Origin: Dielma fastidiosa
GTDB lineage: Bacteria; Bacillota_I; Bacilli_A; Erysipelotrichales; Erysipelotrichaceae
DNA length: 64,000 nucleotides
Assembly: GCF_000313565.1 (NCBI RefSeq)
Contig: NZ_HE578923.1
Location: forward strand, 524,136 to 588,135
Reading direction: 5' to 3'
The notes below the pieces were generated by a model. It saw only the letters and a program-made list of their open reading frames with translations, did no database searches and was not told where the DNA came from. A program made the translations under genes and the position numbers. Shown here piece after piece: positions 25,143 through 33,920 of the stretch (position 1 is its first letter; each line of letters starts with the position of its first letter).

Positions 25143-25973
25143 TTAAAACTTGGCGATTTCACTGTAAAAATCGGACATGTGAGCTCGGTATTCCTGAGGG
25201 GTCAGCTGGCACACGATTTTAAAGTCCTTCACAAAATGCGAGCTATCATAGTAACTTAATATTTCACAAATTTCACTTATTGATCGATTATCATTCAGCA
25301 GTTGAATCGATTTATTGATTCTTACTAATCGAGAGAATCCCTTAATGCTCATTCCTAAATATAAATTGAACAGCCGGTTTAGATGCCTGGGGCTATAAGA
25401 GACATGAGCGGCGATAGCTGCGGCGCTGCTGATACCGCTGCTTTGAATAATCAACTGCAATGCAAGCGCTAATTCTTCAGGGTAGGGAAATTGAATGTTT
25501 TGGAGCAGAACGGCTTCAAAATTCATTATTAGCTCATCGGCAGAGCATGCTGTTTCTAAAATTGCGCGCATCGCTGAATCAAGAGAATCATTAATCATTG
25601 AAAAAGGGATGATGCGGTCGGTAAGCTCTTTTTGGTTGATATTTGCAAAAGGGAAAAAGCCGGCCGGCTGATATTCAATGATGAAGATAATGCTGCACTG
25701 GTTAGCAAGATCACCAACTTTAACCGGCTTTGTCGTCGGCCCGAATAAAAAGCTGTGTAGTTTATCATTATATTGAAAGAAAACAAGTGTGTTGCTGCCA
25801 TGCGGCATAATTGTATAATCATCAGAAATCGTAGTTTTATCAGGAAAGGTAATCGTAAAATTGGAAATTAAATGACTGAGTTCAACACATGGCAATAAGT
25901 AGGCATAGCTTTCTTCCCGGATCAATATTTTATGGTGATCAGACAATGATTTTAAACTGTTTTTATTAATCAT
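25143..25973 (-). CDS. AraC-family transcriptional regulator
   Basis: The 276 residues have an N-terminal ~160-residue sensing part and a C-terminal double HTH: SGISSAAAIAAHVSYSPRHL, then LFNLYLGMSIKGFSRLVRIN and ISEICEILSYYDSSHFVKDF. The ligand is unknown. The start at 25973 is 8 bp after AAGGA; the ATG three codons upstream overlaps the binding site. It heads a minus-strand run with the VOC and DUF5131 genes. Confidence 0.9.
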   Translation of the reverse strand: MINKNSLKSLSDHHKILIREESYAYLLPCVELSHLISNFTITFPDKTTISDDYTIMPHGSNTLVFFQYNDKLHSFLFGPTTKPVKVGDLANQCSIIFIIEYQPAGFFPFANINQKELTDRIIPFSMINDSLDSAMRAILETACSADELIMNFEAVLLQNIQFPYPEELALALQLIIQSSGISSAAAIAAHVSYSPRHLNRLFNLYLGMSIKGFSRLVRINKSIQLLNDNRSISEICEILSYYDSSHFVKDFKIVCQLTPQEYRAHMSDFYSEIAKF

Positions 25974-26029
25974 AATTTTCATCCTTATAATCTGGAGTTA
26001 GTTATATATAGTATACACACGATCAGCAA

Positions 26030-26069
26030 TAAAATAAAACAGCATGCCATTCTATTTTGACATGCTGTT
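26030..26069 (-). terminator. Terminator of bipA
   Basis: AACAGCATG (26038-26046) pairs with CATGCTGTT (26061-26069). The A-rich left side is the U-tract on the minus strand. Confidence 0.75.
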
Positions 26070-26074
26070 CATAA

Positions 26075-27913
26075 TTATTGTTCGGTTTCCTGAGATTTAA
26101 CAAGTTCACGATAATACTGTTTACGGTCAAAAGGTGTAAGACCTCTTTTACGCAGACGAATCGTATCTGGTGTGATTTCTACAAGTTCATCATCATTGAT
26201 AAATTCTAACGCTTCTTCCAGCGACATAATCTTTGCCGGTGTCAGCTTCATCGCTTCATCATTGCCTGAAGAACGAATCGCAGTCAGCTTCTTATTCTTA
26301 ATTGGGTTAACTTCTAAATCGGTATTTCTTGCACTCATACCAATAATCATTCCTTCATATACCTCAGTTTGCGGAGTAATGAATAATGTGCCTCTCTCCT
26401 GCAGATTCCATAAGGCATAAGTCATTGCCTTGCCTGTTTCAGTGGAAATCATCGCACCGTTTGCACGCTGAGTAATTTCTCCCTTAAATGGCTCATAACC
26501 CTTGATTCGGCGGACTAAAGTACCTTCACCGCGGGTATCATTAATGAATTCTGAACGATAGCCCAGCAAGCCGCGGGTCGGCGCGCTGTATGTAATACGG
26601 CAATAGCCGTTTTCTTCATCCATATCCACCATAACACCTTTACGCAGATTCAGCTTAGAAATAATTGTACCTGAATATTCGCTTGGCGCGATGGCAACAA
26701 CCTCTTCAACCGGTTCAACAATGCGGTTTTCTTCATCCCTATGCATAATAACTTCTGGTTTTGAAACGGCAATCTCAAAACCTTCACGGCGCATATTTTC
26801 AAGCAGAATAGAAATATGCAGCTCACCGCGGCCGCTGACTTTGAAACAGTCACCGCTCTCAGTGGGTTCAACCTTTAAGCCGACATTGACTTCTAATTCC
26901 TTTTCCAAACGTTCTTTTAGATTTCTTGATGTAACAAATTTACCTGACTGACCAGCAAACGGTGATTTATTTACAATGAAATTCATCGATAAGGTAGGCT
27001 CTTCAATTTTAATCGTCGGCATCGGCATAATATTATCTTTATCACATAAAGTTTCACCGATGGAAATATCCGCAATACCGCTGATTACCACGATATCACC
27101 GCTGTGCGCTTCTGATACAGCTACACGCTTTAAGCCCTGATAAGCAAAAATCTGATTGACTGACTTCTGACGGATATTGCCGTCACCGTCACAAACTGCC
27201 ACATTTTGGCCTTCTTTCAGAACACCGCTGTAAATACGGCCGATTCCCAAACGTCCGATATAATCATCGTATGCCAAGGCGGATACCTGCATCTGAAGCG
27301 GTTCTTCATCTAAATCCGGATAAGCTTCCACATGATTCAGTATCGTTTCAAATAATGGTTCAATGCTTGTGCCTTCTTCGTCTAAAGAATGCTGAACAAT
27401 GCCGCGCTTCGCAATACCGTACAGAATTGGGAAGTCTAGCTGTTCATCATTAGCATTCAGATCAAGGAACAGATCATAAACTTCATCGACAACCTCTTCC
27501 GCGCGCTGATCCTTCTTATCGATCTTGTTGATCAAAAGGATTGGACGAAGACCCATTTCTAATGATTTAGATAATACGAAACGTGTCTGAGGCATCGGAC
27601 CCTCGGCTGAATCGACAAGCAGAATAACGGTATCTACGGTTTTGATGATCCGTTCTACTTCACTTGAAAAGTCAGCATGTCCCGGCGTATCGACAATGTT
27701 GATTTTGTAATCCTTATAGTTTACACTGCAGTTTTTAGAATAAATGGTGATCCCGCGTTCACGCTCAAGATCATTGCTATCCATAACGCATTCCACAACT
27801 TCTTCGTTAGAACGGAATACGTGGCTTTGATTTAAAAATGCATCCACCAATGTTGACTTACCGGCATCAACGTGGGCAATTACGGCAATATTAATAATTT
27901 TCTGTTTACTCAT
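26075..27913 (-). CDS. typA: Ribosome-associated GTPase BipA/TypA
   Basis: The 612-residue length is normal for the family. G motifs are [17 protein letters not shown] (G1), [10 protein letters not shown] (switch I, G2), [12 protein letters not shown] (G3) and NKIDKKDQR (G4). EF-G-like domains II, III and V follow, and the BipA-specific C-terminal domain includes [13 protein letters not shown] and [17 protein letters not shown]. BipA assists 50S ribosome assembly, especially under stress. It has its own 17-bp-spaced promoter and terminator. Confidence 0.98.
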   Translation of the reverse strand: MSKQKIINIAVIAHVDAGKSTLVDAFLNQSHVFRSNEEVVECVMDSNDLERERGITIYSKNCSVNYKDYKINIVDTPGHADFSSEVERIIKTVDTVILLVDSAEGPMPQTRFVLSKSLEMGLRPILLINKIDKKDQRAEEVVDEVYDLFLDLNANDEQLDFPILYGIAKRGIVQHSLDEEGTSIEPLFETILNHVEAYPDLDEEPLQMQVSALAYDDYIGRLGIGRIYSGVLKEGQNVAVCDGDGNIRQKSVNQIFAYQGLKRVAVSEAHSGDIVVISGIADISIGETLCDKDNIMPMPTIKIEEPTLSMNFIVNKSPFAGQSGKFVTSRNLKERLEKELEVNVGLKVEPTESGDCFKVSGRGELHISILLENMRREGFEIAVSKPEVIMHRDEENRIVEPVEEVVAIAPSEYSGTIISKLNLRKGVMVDMDEENGYCRITYSAPTRGLLGYRSEFINDTRGEGTLVRRIKGYEPFKGEITQRANGAMISTETGKAMTYALWNLQERGTLFITPQTEVYEGMIIGMSARNTDLEVNPIKNKKLTAIRSSGNDEAMKLTPAKIMSLEEALEFINDDELVEITPDTIRLRKRGLTPFDRKQYYRELVKSQETEQ

Positions 27914-27939
27914 GTAAATTCCACCTTTTTAACTTTAAA

Positions 27940-27968
27940 ATTATACTATAAGGAATAGCTAATTACAA
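27940..27968 (-). promoter_or_regulatory. Promoter of bipA
   Basis: On the minus strand TTGTAA (27963-27968) and TATAAT (27940-27945) are spaced 17 bp. Confidence 0.75.
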
Positions 27969-28109
27969 TTTATTTGTGAAAAAATACAATGATTAACGCT
28001 TTCATTGACCGGTTTTTACTGAAAGTTAAGATTTATCAGCATAAATACGCGTTTTTCACATTTTAAAGTATTGTTAGAAAAGTGGAATTTTAATCAAAAA
28101 GAGGCAAGT

Positions 28110-28142
28110 TTTTCATTCTGAATTTCTATACTAGAATGAAAA
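28110..28142 (+). promoter_or_regulatory. Operator-like inverted repeat over the -10 region of the first deacetylase gene
   Basis: TTTTCATTCT (28110-28119) and AGAATGAAAA (28133-28142) are perfect inverted arms 13 bp apart. The -10-like TATACT (28127-28132) lies between them, and the right arm runs into the AAGG of the ribosome binding site. There is no consensus -35. This is a natural place for a dimeric regulator. Confidence 0.6.
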
Positions 28143-28152
28143 GGTGATAAAA

Positions 28153-29382
28153 ATGAAACGATTCTTAATGGTGCTTAGTATACTCTCACTGATGATTTGC
28201 GGCTGTCATAAATCAGTGAATCCGGTTAAAGAAGATGTGAATATGAATTATGAAAGCGGTGAGGATAAAAAGATGATGCTGGTTTATCCTACCTTAAATG
28301 CTCCCTTGCTTGATGAACAGCTGAAAGCATTGAGTGAAGAACTGAATCAGGAATTTGCGGCTATTGATGGTGACTGTGAATTCAATATGTCGTATCGGTT
28401 AAATCACAATGATGATTTTATCTCATTGATGGTTAAGATTCTGCGTGGTGATAAGGAAGAAGTAAAGACTTTTTTAAGTAATGGTGACGGCAGTCAAAGC
28501 TATACGTTTGAAGACGCGTTTGATGCGAAGCAGATTAAAAGCTTGGCGCAAAAAATTGATGAGCGATTGCGGCAAAGCGATGAAACAGCCGGCAGCTCCA
28601 TTGATTATAAAATGGCTGTCATGCCGAAAGCTGAGAATTTCCAGAATTTCTATCTGGATCAAGATACAATTACATTTTATTTTGATAATTTTGCTGATCA
28701 GCAGATTCATGAGGCTGTCTTTACTTATGAAGAATTAAAGGATTTCACCAAGCTTGAAAACAGCAATCCCGTATATTTAACCTATGATGAAATTTTATAT
28801 GAACCGACAAAGATCATTGATCCTAATAAACCGATGGTTGCCTTAACCTTTGATGACGGGCCTAATAAGTATACAGAGCAGCTTTTAGACGCGTTAAAGG
28901 AATATAACTGCAGCGCTACTTTTTTCGTGCTTGGCAGCATGGTTGAAAAGTTCCCGCAGGCTTTGCAGCGAATGGTATTGGAGGGCAATGAAATCGGTAA
29001 TCATACGATGGATCACCGTCAGCTGACTAAATTATCAGAAAAGGAAATAATCAAGGAGGTTGAGGATACCCAGCAGGCGATTGAATCAATTGTTCATATC
29101 TATCCCAAGCTTGTAAGGCCGCCTTATGGTTCTAAAAATGACACTGTTTCGCGAATTCTTGATTATGATTTGATTCTTTGGGATTTGGATACCCGTGATT
29201 GGGCCAGTAAGGATACGCAGAAAATCATTGAAGTGACATTAAATAATGTACGGGATAAGGATATTATTTTGATGCATGATATTTATCCGACCAGTGTGCA
29301 GGCCGCCATCGAGTTAATTCCGCTGCTTCAGGAGCGCGGGTATCAGCTGGTAACTGTCAGTGAATTGTTGCTGTATCGATAA
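28153..29382 (+). CDS. Lipoprotein polysaccharide deacetylase
   Basis: The protein has 409 residues. The signal MKRFLMVLSILSLMICGC ends in cysteines fitting a lipobox, so it is probably membrane-attached outside the cell. Residues ~30-210 resemble the DUF3298/PdaC-type extracellular domain. The NodB domain (residues ~225-405) has VALTFDDGPNKYTEQLL (catalytic Asp and metal Asp), EIGNHTMDH (metal His pair), RPPYGSKND and IILMHDIY. It likely removes acetyl groups from peptidoglycan MurNAc or GlcNAc. The ATG follows AAGGTGAT. A paralogue lies 86 bp downstream. Confidence 0.93.
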   Translation: MKRFLMVLSILSLMICGCHKSVNPVKEDVNMNYESGEDKKMMLVYPTLNAPLLDEQLKALSEELNQEFAAIDGDCEFNMSYRLNHNDDFISLMVKILRGDKEEVKTFLSNGDGSQSYTFEDAFDAKQIKSLAQKIDERLRQSDETAGSSIDYKMAVMPKAENFQNFYLDQDTITFYFDNFADQQIHEAVFTYEELKDFTKLENSNPVYLTYDEILYEPTKIIDPNKPMVALTFDDGPNKYTEQLLDALKEYNCSATFFVLGSMVEKFPQALQRMVLEGNEIGNHTMDHRQLTKLSEKEIIKEVEDTQQAIESIVHIYPKLVRPPYGSKNDTVSRILDYDLILWDLDTRDWASKDTQKIIEVTLNNVRDKDIILMHDIYPTSVQAAIELIPLLQERGYQLVTVSELLLYR

Positions 29383-29419
29383 TTTAAAAAAACTTAAGAA
29401 ATTTTTAATAGGTAATTAT

Positions 29420-29448
29420 TTGAACGTTTTGCTGGACCATGGTAAACT
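29420..29448 (+). promoter_or_regulatory. Promoter of the second deacetylase gene
   Basis: TTGAAC (29420-29425) and TAAACT (29443-29448) are spaced 17 bp, just ahead of the GAGAGGTG binding site. Confidence 0.65.
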
Positions 29449-29468
29449 AAGAAATGAGAGGTGAAACT

Positions 29469-30716
29469 ATGGGAAAGCAGCGGTTTGAATTTGACCGTTT
29501 GAAAATTTTGGTTCTGGCATTATTAGCTGTCATGGTTTTGCTGGTGTCATTGATCTTCTTAGGACGGAAAGAAGATCGTTATCAAGAGTTCAAATCAGTT
29601 TCTTTAGATAATAAAAAAGCAGGTGAGACATTGCAGGATGAGTTCAGTGAAGCCGATGTGATATTGGCCCTTCATTATCCGCATTTCAGTGATGAGACGC
29701 TGAATCAGCTGATTAAGGATCATGTAGCAGCCATCCGCGCTTATCAGGGTGAGGAAAATGATTTGGTTTTTCTTGATTATGAGAGTATGAAAAGCTTTGA
29801 TCAGTATGTGACTATCCGTTTTATTGAAAAAGTATATGATGAGCAAATAAAACTGAAGCAGACTAACACAAGCTTTATCACTTATGATATGAAGCAGCAG
29901 AAGATTCTGAAAATCGAAGAACTATTCCGTTCGGATTATCTGGTTCAGCTGCAAACGATGTTTAATGAAATTCCCGAGCATTTTCAGATTGAAGAGCAGG
30001 GAATTCGCTGTTTTGATAAGGATGGCAATGAATTGGGTTTATTTGAATATGCCAATCATGAACGCTTTATCGCATTAAAGAATCCGCAAGTGCCTTCACT
30101 GGCAGATAAGGGAGATGAAGAAGTCGAAAAGATGACGATTGATCCCAATAAACCGATGATTGTATTTACTTTTGATGATGGTCCTACACCAGAGATTACC
30201 AAAAGAATCATGGATGCTTTTTTAGCAGCCGGCGGCAGAGCTACCTTCTTTGAGTTAGGCAATCGGATGGAAGCTTATGGCGATTTGACACAGATGCTTT
30301 ATCAGCATGGCTTTGAGATCGGCAACCATTCTTACAGTCATGCCAATCTAAGTATCGCGGATGAGGCAGCGATTCGTCAGGAGATTTATGCGACGCAGGA
30401 TATCGCTTATGCCTTGACAGGGAAAGAGATTCAGCTGGTAAGGCCGACCTATGGCGCTGTTTCAGATTTGATGCGTGAAGTGATTCCGTTTAGGATGATT
30501 AATTGGAATATCGATTCATTGGATTGGAAAACAAGAAATAAGGAAGCTATTTTAAATGAAGTGCTTCCCTACATAGAAGACGGTTCAATTATTTTAATGC
30601 ATGATTTATATGATGCTACTGCTGAGGCGGTTGAAGCGATGCTGCCGATTTTAGCTGAAAAGGGGTATCAGTTTGTAACTTTATCTGATTATTTAGCAAG
30701 TACAGAGACGAAATGA
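29469..30716 (+). CDS. Membrane-anchored polysaccharide deacetylase
   Basis: The 415-residue paralogue of the preceding gene has the same order: an N-terminal anchor, here one helix (LKILVLALLAVMVLLVSLIF) rather than a lipobox, then a DUF3298-like region and a NodB domain with IVFTFDDGPTPEITKRI, FEIGNHSYSH, RPTYGAVSD and IILMHDLYD. RPPYG is changed to RPTYG. The start at 29469 follows GAGAGGTGAAACT; an in-frame ATG at 29454 overlaps the binding site. It has its own promoter, so the two enzymes may be made under different conditions. Confidence 0.92.
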   Translation: MGKQRFEFDRLKILVLALLAVMVLLVSLIFLGRKEDRYQEFKSVSLDNKKAGETLQDEFSEADVILALHYPHFSDETLNQLIKDHVAAIRAYQGEENDLVFLDYESMKSFDQYVTIRFIEKVYDEQIKLKQTNTSFITYDMKQQKILKIEELFRSDYLVQLQTMFNEIPEHFQIEEQGIRCFDKDGNELGLFEYANHERFIALKNPQVPSLADKGDEEVEKMTIDPNKPMIVFTFDDGPTPEITKRIMDAFLAAGGRATFFELGNRMEAYGDLTQMLYQHGFEIGNHSYSHANLSIADEAAIRQEIYATQDIAYALTGKEIQLVRPTYGAVSDLMREVIPFRMINWNIDSLDWKTRNKEAILNEVLPYIEDGSIILMHDLYDATAEAVEAMLPILAEKGYQFVTLSDYLASTETK

Positions 30717-30744
30717 TGATGTGTTTAAAAAGGAGTGATAGGGA

Positions 30745-32391
30745 ATGAAGATTGCGTTAAGCTCAATGCAGATCAACCCTGGGGATTGTCAGGCGAATTA
30801 TTTGAAGATGCAGGCTCAGATTAAAGAAGCCATTGCGATGCAGGCAGAACTGATCGTTTTTCCGCAGAATGCGCTGAGCGGGACTTATCTGGGAGAACTG
30901 TGGCAGAATGATGATTTTTGTCAGTTTGCGGACAGCTTTAATGAATTATTAATTGAAGCCAGCGATCAGATTGCGATTGTTTGGGGCAATGTGAAGTATC
31001 GGCATGGGCATTTGTTTAATTGTGCTTTTTTCGCATGGCAGAAAGAAACGCGAATGAAAGTGAAGCATCCTGAGCATCATTTTATGGACGAGGCGCTTTA
31101 TTTTGAAGACAGCGCGATTGATTCAGAAATTGAATACAAGGGTGAATTGCTGAAGCTGAACTTCGGCACTGATACCGAAGCGGATGTTTTCAATATTAAT
31201 CTTGATCATCATCCATACTGCCGTGATTTGATGTGCTGTCTGCATCACAGCGGGGTTTATGTGAACGCTCTGTGTGTGGAAAGCTATGGTAAAAATGTAT
31301 TTATTTGTCCGGGCGGTCCGGCTTATTATGAAGACGGTGAATTGATTAGCAGCGCACCGTTTCTGCATGACGGCTTGACGCTGATTGATACACAGCAGCC
31401 AAATCATCAAAAACATGAGCTGTGTGAGCTTGATGTGATGCTTTATGGTCTTAAGACTTTTGATGCTCAGGTACTGGGCGGCAAGATGCCGTGGATCATC
31501 GGTTTGTCCGGCGGTTTGGACAGCAGTGTTAATGCCGCATTGATTACCATGGCTTTTGGCCCTGACAGGGTTTATGCTTATAATCTTGCGACAGCTCATA
31601 ATTCATCGGCTACCAAGCAGAATGCGCAGCAGCTTGCGGACGCTTTAGGCATCCGGCTGAATAATGGCGCCATTACGCAATTGGTTGAGGCCAGCCGTGA
31701 TGTACTTTGCAATGAATATGGTTATGATGATTCAAAATGGCCGTCTCTGGTCATGGAAAATATACAGGCGCGGATACGAGGCCATCTGCTGTCAAGCTTT
31801 GCGGCAATCCACGGCGGTGTCGTAGTGAATAATGGCAATAAGGTGGAGGTTGCTTTGGGGTATTGTACGCTCTATGGTGATGCCATCGGCGTGCTTTCAC
31901 CAATTGGTGACTGTACAAAATGCGACTTGTTTGCTTTATCAAAACAAATCAATGAATTGTATGAAAAAGAAGTAATTCCTTGGAATCTGCTGCCCGAAGT
32001 CAGCGATAAGATTGAATGGGAAACACCGCCGAGCGCCGAATTGAAAAATGATCAGCTTGATCCGATGAAATGGTTCTATCACGATCAGCTATTAGACGAT
32101 CTTTTATCCGGCATGGACCCTTGTGAATATCTGCGTGCCTATCAGTCAAAAGAACTGTTCGCAGGTAAATATGGTTTCTGGCTGAAGCTGTATGGTCTTG
32201 ATGATCCGCAGGAATTTGTAAAGGATTTTTGCTGGTTCACATCAACGCTGCGGCGCAATGCGTTTAAACAGCTGCAGACACCGCCGATTCTATCCTTAAG
32301 CAGTAAGCCTTTTGGTACTATACCGGTGATTCAGGGGCATGCCGTATATCCGCAATGCGAAAAATTATTAAAAGAAATAACAGAAGCTTAA
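30745..32391 (+). CDS. nadE: NAD+ synthetase with degenerate nitrilase-like N-terminal domain
   Basis: The 548-residue protein has a C-terminal ATP-pyrophosphatase domain with IIGLSGGLDSSVNAALI that makes NAD+ from deamido-NAD+. The N-terminal ~270 residues have the nitrilase fold that normally supplies ammonia from glutamine. The catalytic Glu is replaced (FPQNALSG, Q41, where FPExALTG is usual). The CEDxW nucleophile segment is absent; the corresponding region reads FGTDTEADVFNINL. A MKVKHPEHHFMDE stretch resembles the Lys motif. The domain is therefore probably inactive for glutamine, and the enzyme may use free ammonia. The total length is about 90 residues shorter than common glutamine-dependent forms. 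The ATG follows AAGGAGTG. Confidence 0.88.
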   Translation: MKIALSSMQINPGDCQANYLKMQAQIKEAIAMQAELIVFPQNALSGTYLGELWQNDDFCQFADSFNELLIEASDQIAIVWGNVKYRHGHLFNCAFFAWQKETRMKVKHPEHHFMDEALYFEDSAIDSEIEYKGELLKLNFGTDTEADVFNINLDHHPYCRDLMCCLHHSGVYVNALCVESYGKNVFICPGGPAYYEDGELISSAPFLHDGLTLIDTQQPNHQKHELCELDVMLYGLKTFDAQVLGGKMPWIIGLSGGLDSSVNAALITMAFGPDRVYAYNLATAHNSSATKQNAQQLADALGIRLNNGAITQLVEASRDVLCNEYGYDDSKWPSLVMENIQARIRGHLLSSFAAIHGGVVVNNGNKVEVALGYCTLYGDAIGVLSPIGDCTKCDLFALSKQINELYEKEVIPWNLLPEVSDKIEWETPPSAELKNDQLDPMKWFYHDQLLDDLLSGMDPCEYLRAYQSKELFAGKYGFWLKLYGLDDPQEFVKDFCWFTSTLRRNAFKQLQTPPILSLSSKPFGTIPVIQGHAVYPQCEKLLKEITEA

Positions 32392-32437
32392 CACACTCTT
32401 TCATAAAGACATGATATGATAGCTATGGAGGTTTTTT

Positions 32438-33598
32438 ATGAATCTAAAACTTACAGAAGAAAACAGGTCGAAGGTAATTGCCAACAGCATTGTTGTTGTG
32501 ATTGGCATCACCGTATTTTTTGCCTTTTACCGTTTTGATGAATTACGAGCCGGTTTTGACGTCATGATCGGCAAACTCTTCCCATTTATCTTTGGCTTCG
32601 CAATCGCTTTTTTGCTTGATAAGCCAATGATGATGTTTGAGGAATTTCTAAAAAAGGTAGGCTTAAAAGGCAAGGGAGTAAGAAACCTGGCGGCGATTCT
32701 TGCTTTGATTCTTGGTTTTATCATGGTATCGGCACTGCTTTGGCTGCTGATTCCGCAGGTGCTGACATCACTGTTTGATCTGATTGATAAAGCACCGGGC
32801 TATCTTGGTCATTTCTTTGATTTTGTTAATGATGTAATCGTAAGAGAAAACATCGATATTTCATATTTATATGAATTTTTAGGAACCGATTTTGAGAAAG
32901 AGCTGATTACTAATCTGACAAGCTTCTTTTCCAGTTCACTGCCGCAGATGGTTACTTTAACTGGTAAGGTTACTTCCACTTTCTTTAATATTATTTTAGG
33001 AATGATGGCAGGTTTATATATCATGTTTGAGAAAGAGAATTTCATCTTAGGCATCAAACGGACTACATATGCATTTTGTTCTAAGCCGGTTGCGGACTAT
33101 CTGTCTCGTTTTGCCAAGATCACGGCCGATATTTTTAATAATTTTATTGTTGGGAAGGCAATTGATTCAGTGATTATCGGTGTGATTACTTATGTGCTGA
33201 TGACGATCTTTAAAATGCCTTATGCCTTGCTGCTGAGTGTAATTGTCGGTACGACCAATATGATTCCGGTATTCGGACCGTTCATCGGCGCTATTCCAGG
33301 TGTCTTTATTCTGATGATCATTCATCCTTTACAGGGCTTGTATTTCGCCTTATTGATTTTAGCTATCCAGCAGTTTGACGGCAATATTTTAGGGCCGATC
33401 ATTCTCGGTGATAAGCTGGGACTGCCGTCGCTCGCTATTTTGTTTGCGGTGGTAATCGGCGGCGGAATGTTTGGCATCCTAGGCATGTTTATCGGTGTGC
33501 CAATTTTTGCGGTCATTTATACAGCCGTTCGTGAAGTCGTTGAATATCGGCTGAATAAGAAGAACCTAAAGGTTGAACTGAATACCAAGGTTGAATAA
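32438..33598 (+). CDS. AI-2E family transporter (YdiK/TqsA-like)
   Basis: The 386 residues form about eight membrane helices in the family layout: an N-terminal pair (VIANSIVVVIGITVFFAFYR, LFPFIFGFAIAFLLDKPM), a periplasmic-type insertion, and the conserved C-terminal block SVIVGTTNMIPVFGPFIGAI and GPIILGDKLGLPSLAILFAV. Family members export diverse solutes; a quorum-signal role is shown for only a few. The ATG follows TGGAGG. A terminator follows. Confidence 0.92.
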   Translation: MNLKLTEENRSKVIANSIVVVIGITVFFAFYRFDELRAGFDVMIGKLFPFIFGFAIAFLLDKPMMMFEEFLKKVGLKGKGVRNLAAILALILGFIMVSALLWLLIPQVLTSLFDLIDKAPGYLGHFFDFVNDVIVRENIDISYLYEFLGTDFEKELITNLTSFFSSSLPQMVTLTGKVTSTFFNIILGMMAGLYIMFEKENFILGIKRTTYAFCSKPVADYLSRFAKITADIFNNFIVGKAIDSVIIGVITYVLMTIFKMPYALLLSVIVGTTNMIPVFGPFIGAIPGVFILMIIHPLQGLYFALLILAIQQFDGNILGPIILGDKLGLPSLAILFAVVIGGGMFGILGMFIGVPIFAVIYTAVREVVEYRLNKKNLKVELNTKVE

Positions 33599-33627
33599 AT
33601 CATAGATGAATTGAATACATATTAATT

Positions 33628-33668
33628 AAACCTTCAAACTCTCCATTGAGTGTGTCTGAAGGTTTTTA
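33628..33668 (+). terminator. Intrinsic terminator
   Basis: AAACCTTCA (33628-33636) pairs with TGAAGGTTT (33657-33665), with an inner ACTC/GAGT, followed by TTATTT. Confidence 0.75.
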
Positions 33669-33751
33669 TTTAACCTTATACTTAGATTATATGCATATGT
33701 TTCTTAGTGACACAAATTTGATGATAATTAAAGAGCAGTGCTACAAAACGT

Positions 33752-33780
33752 TTTACAAATGACAAAAAAAGCCTTATAAT
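33752..33780 (+). promoter_or_regulatory. Promoter of the GGDEF gene pair
   Basis: TTTACA (33752-33757) and TATAAT (33775-33780) are spaced 17 bp. It leaves an untranslated leader of about 130 nt in which I see no known riboswitch. Confidence 0.78.
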
Positions 33781-33920
33781 GTATTAAAATAAGGTAAAAA
33801 ATATCTTGTGAAATTATTTCTTATCAGGATGTTAAATACCCTTTTTTATTACTGCACAGTGAATTTAACGTTTATCGGCTTGTAAGTTCTACTTAAACGA
33901 TAGAATTGAGGAATCATAAC

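Noticed and set aside
33781..33920. Cyclic di-GMP riboswitch in the leader of the GGDEF gene
   Set aside because: None of the conserved GEMM blocks or the tetraloop receptor can be found in the ~130-nt leader.
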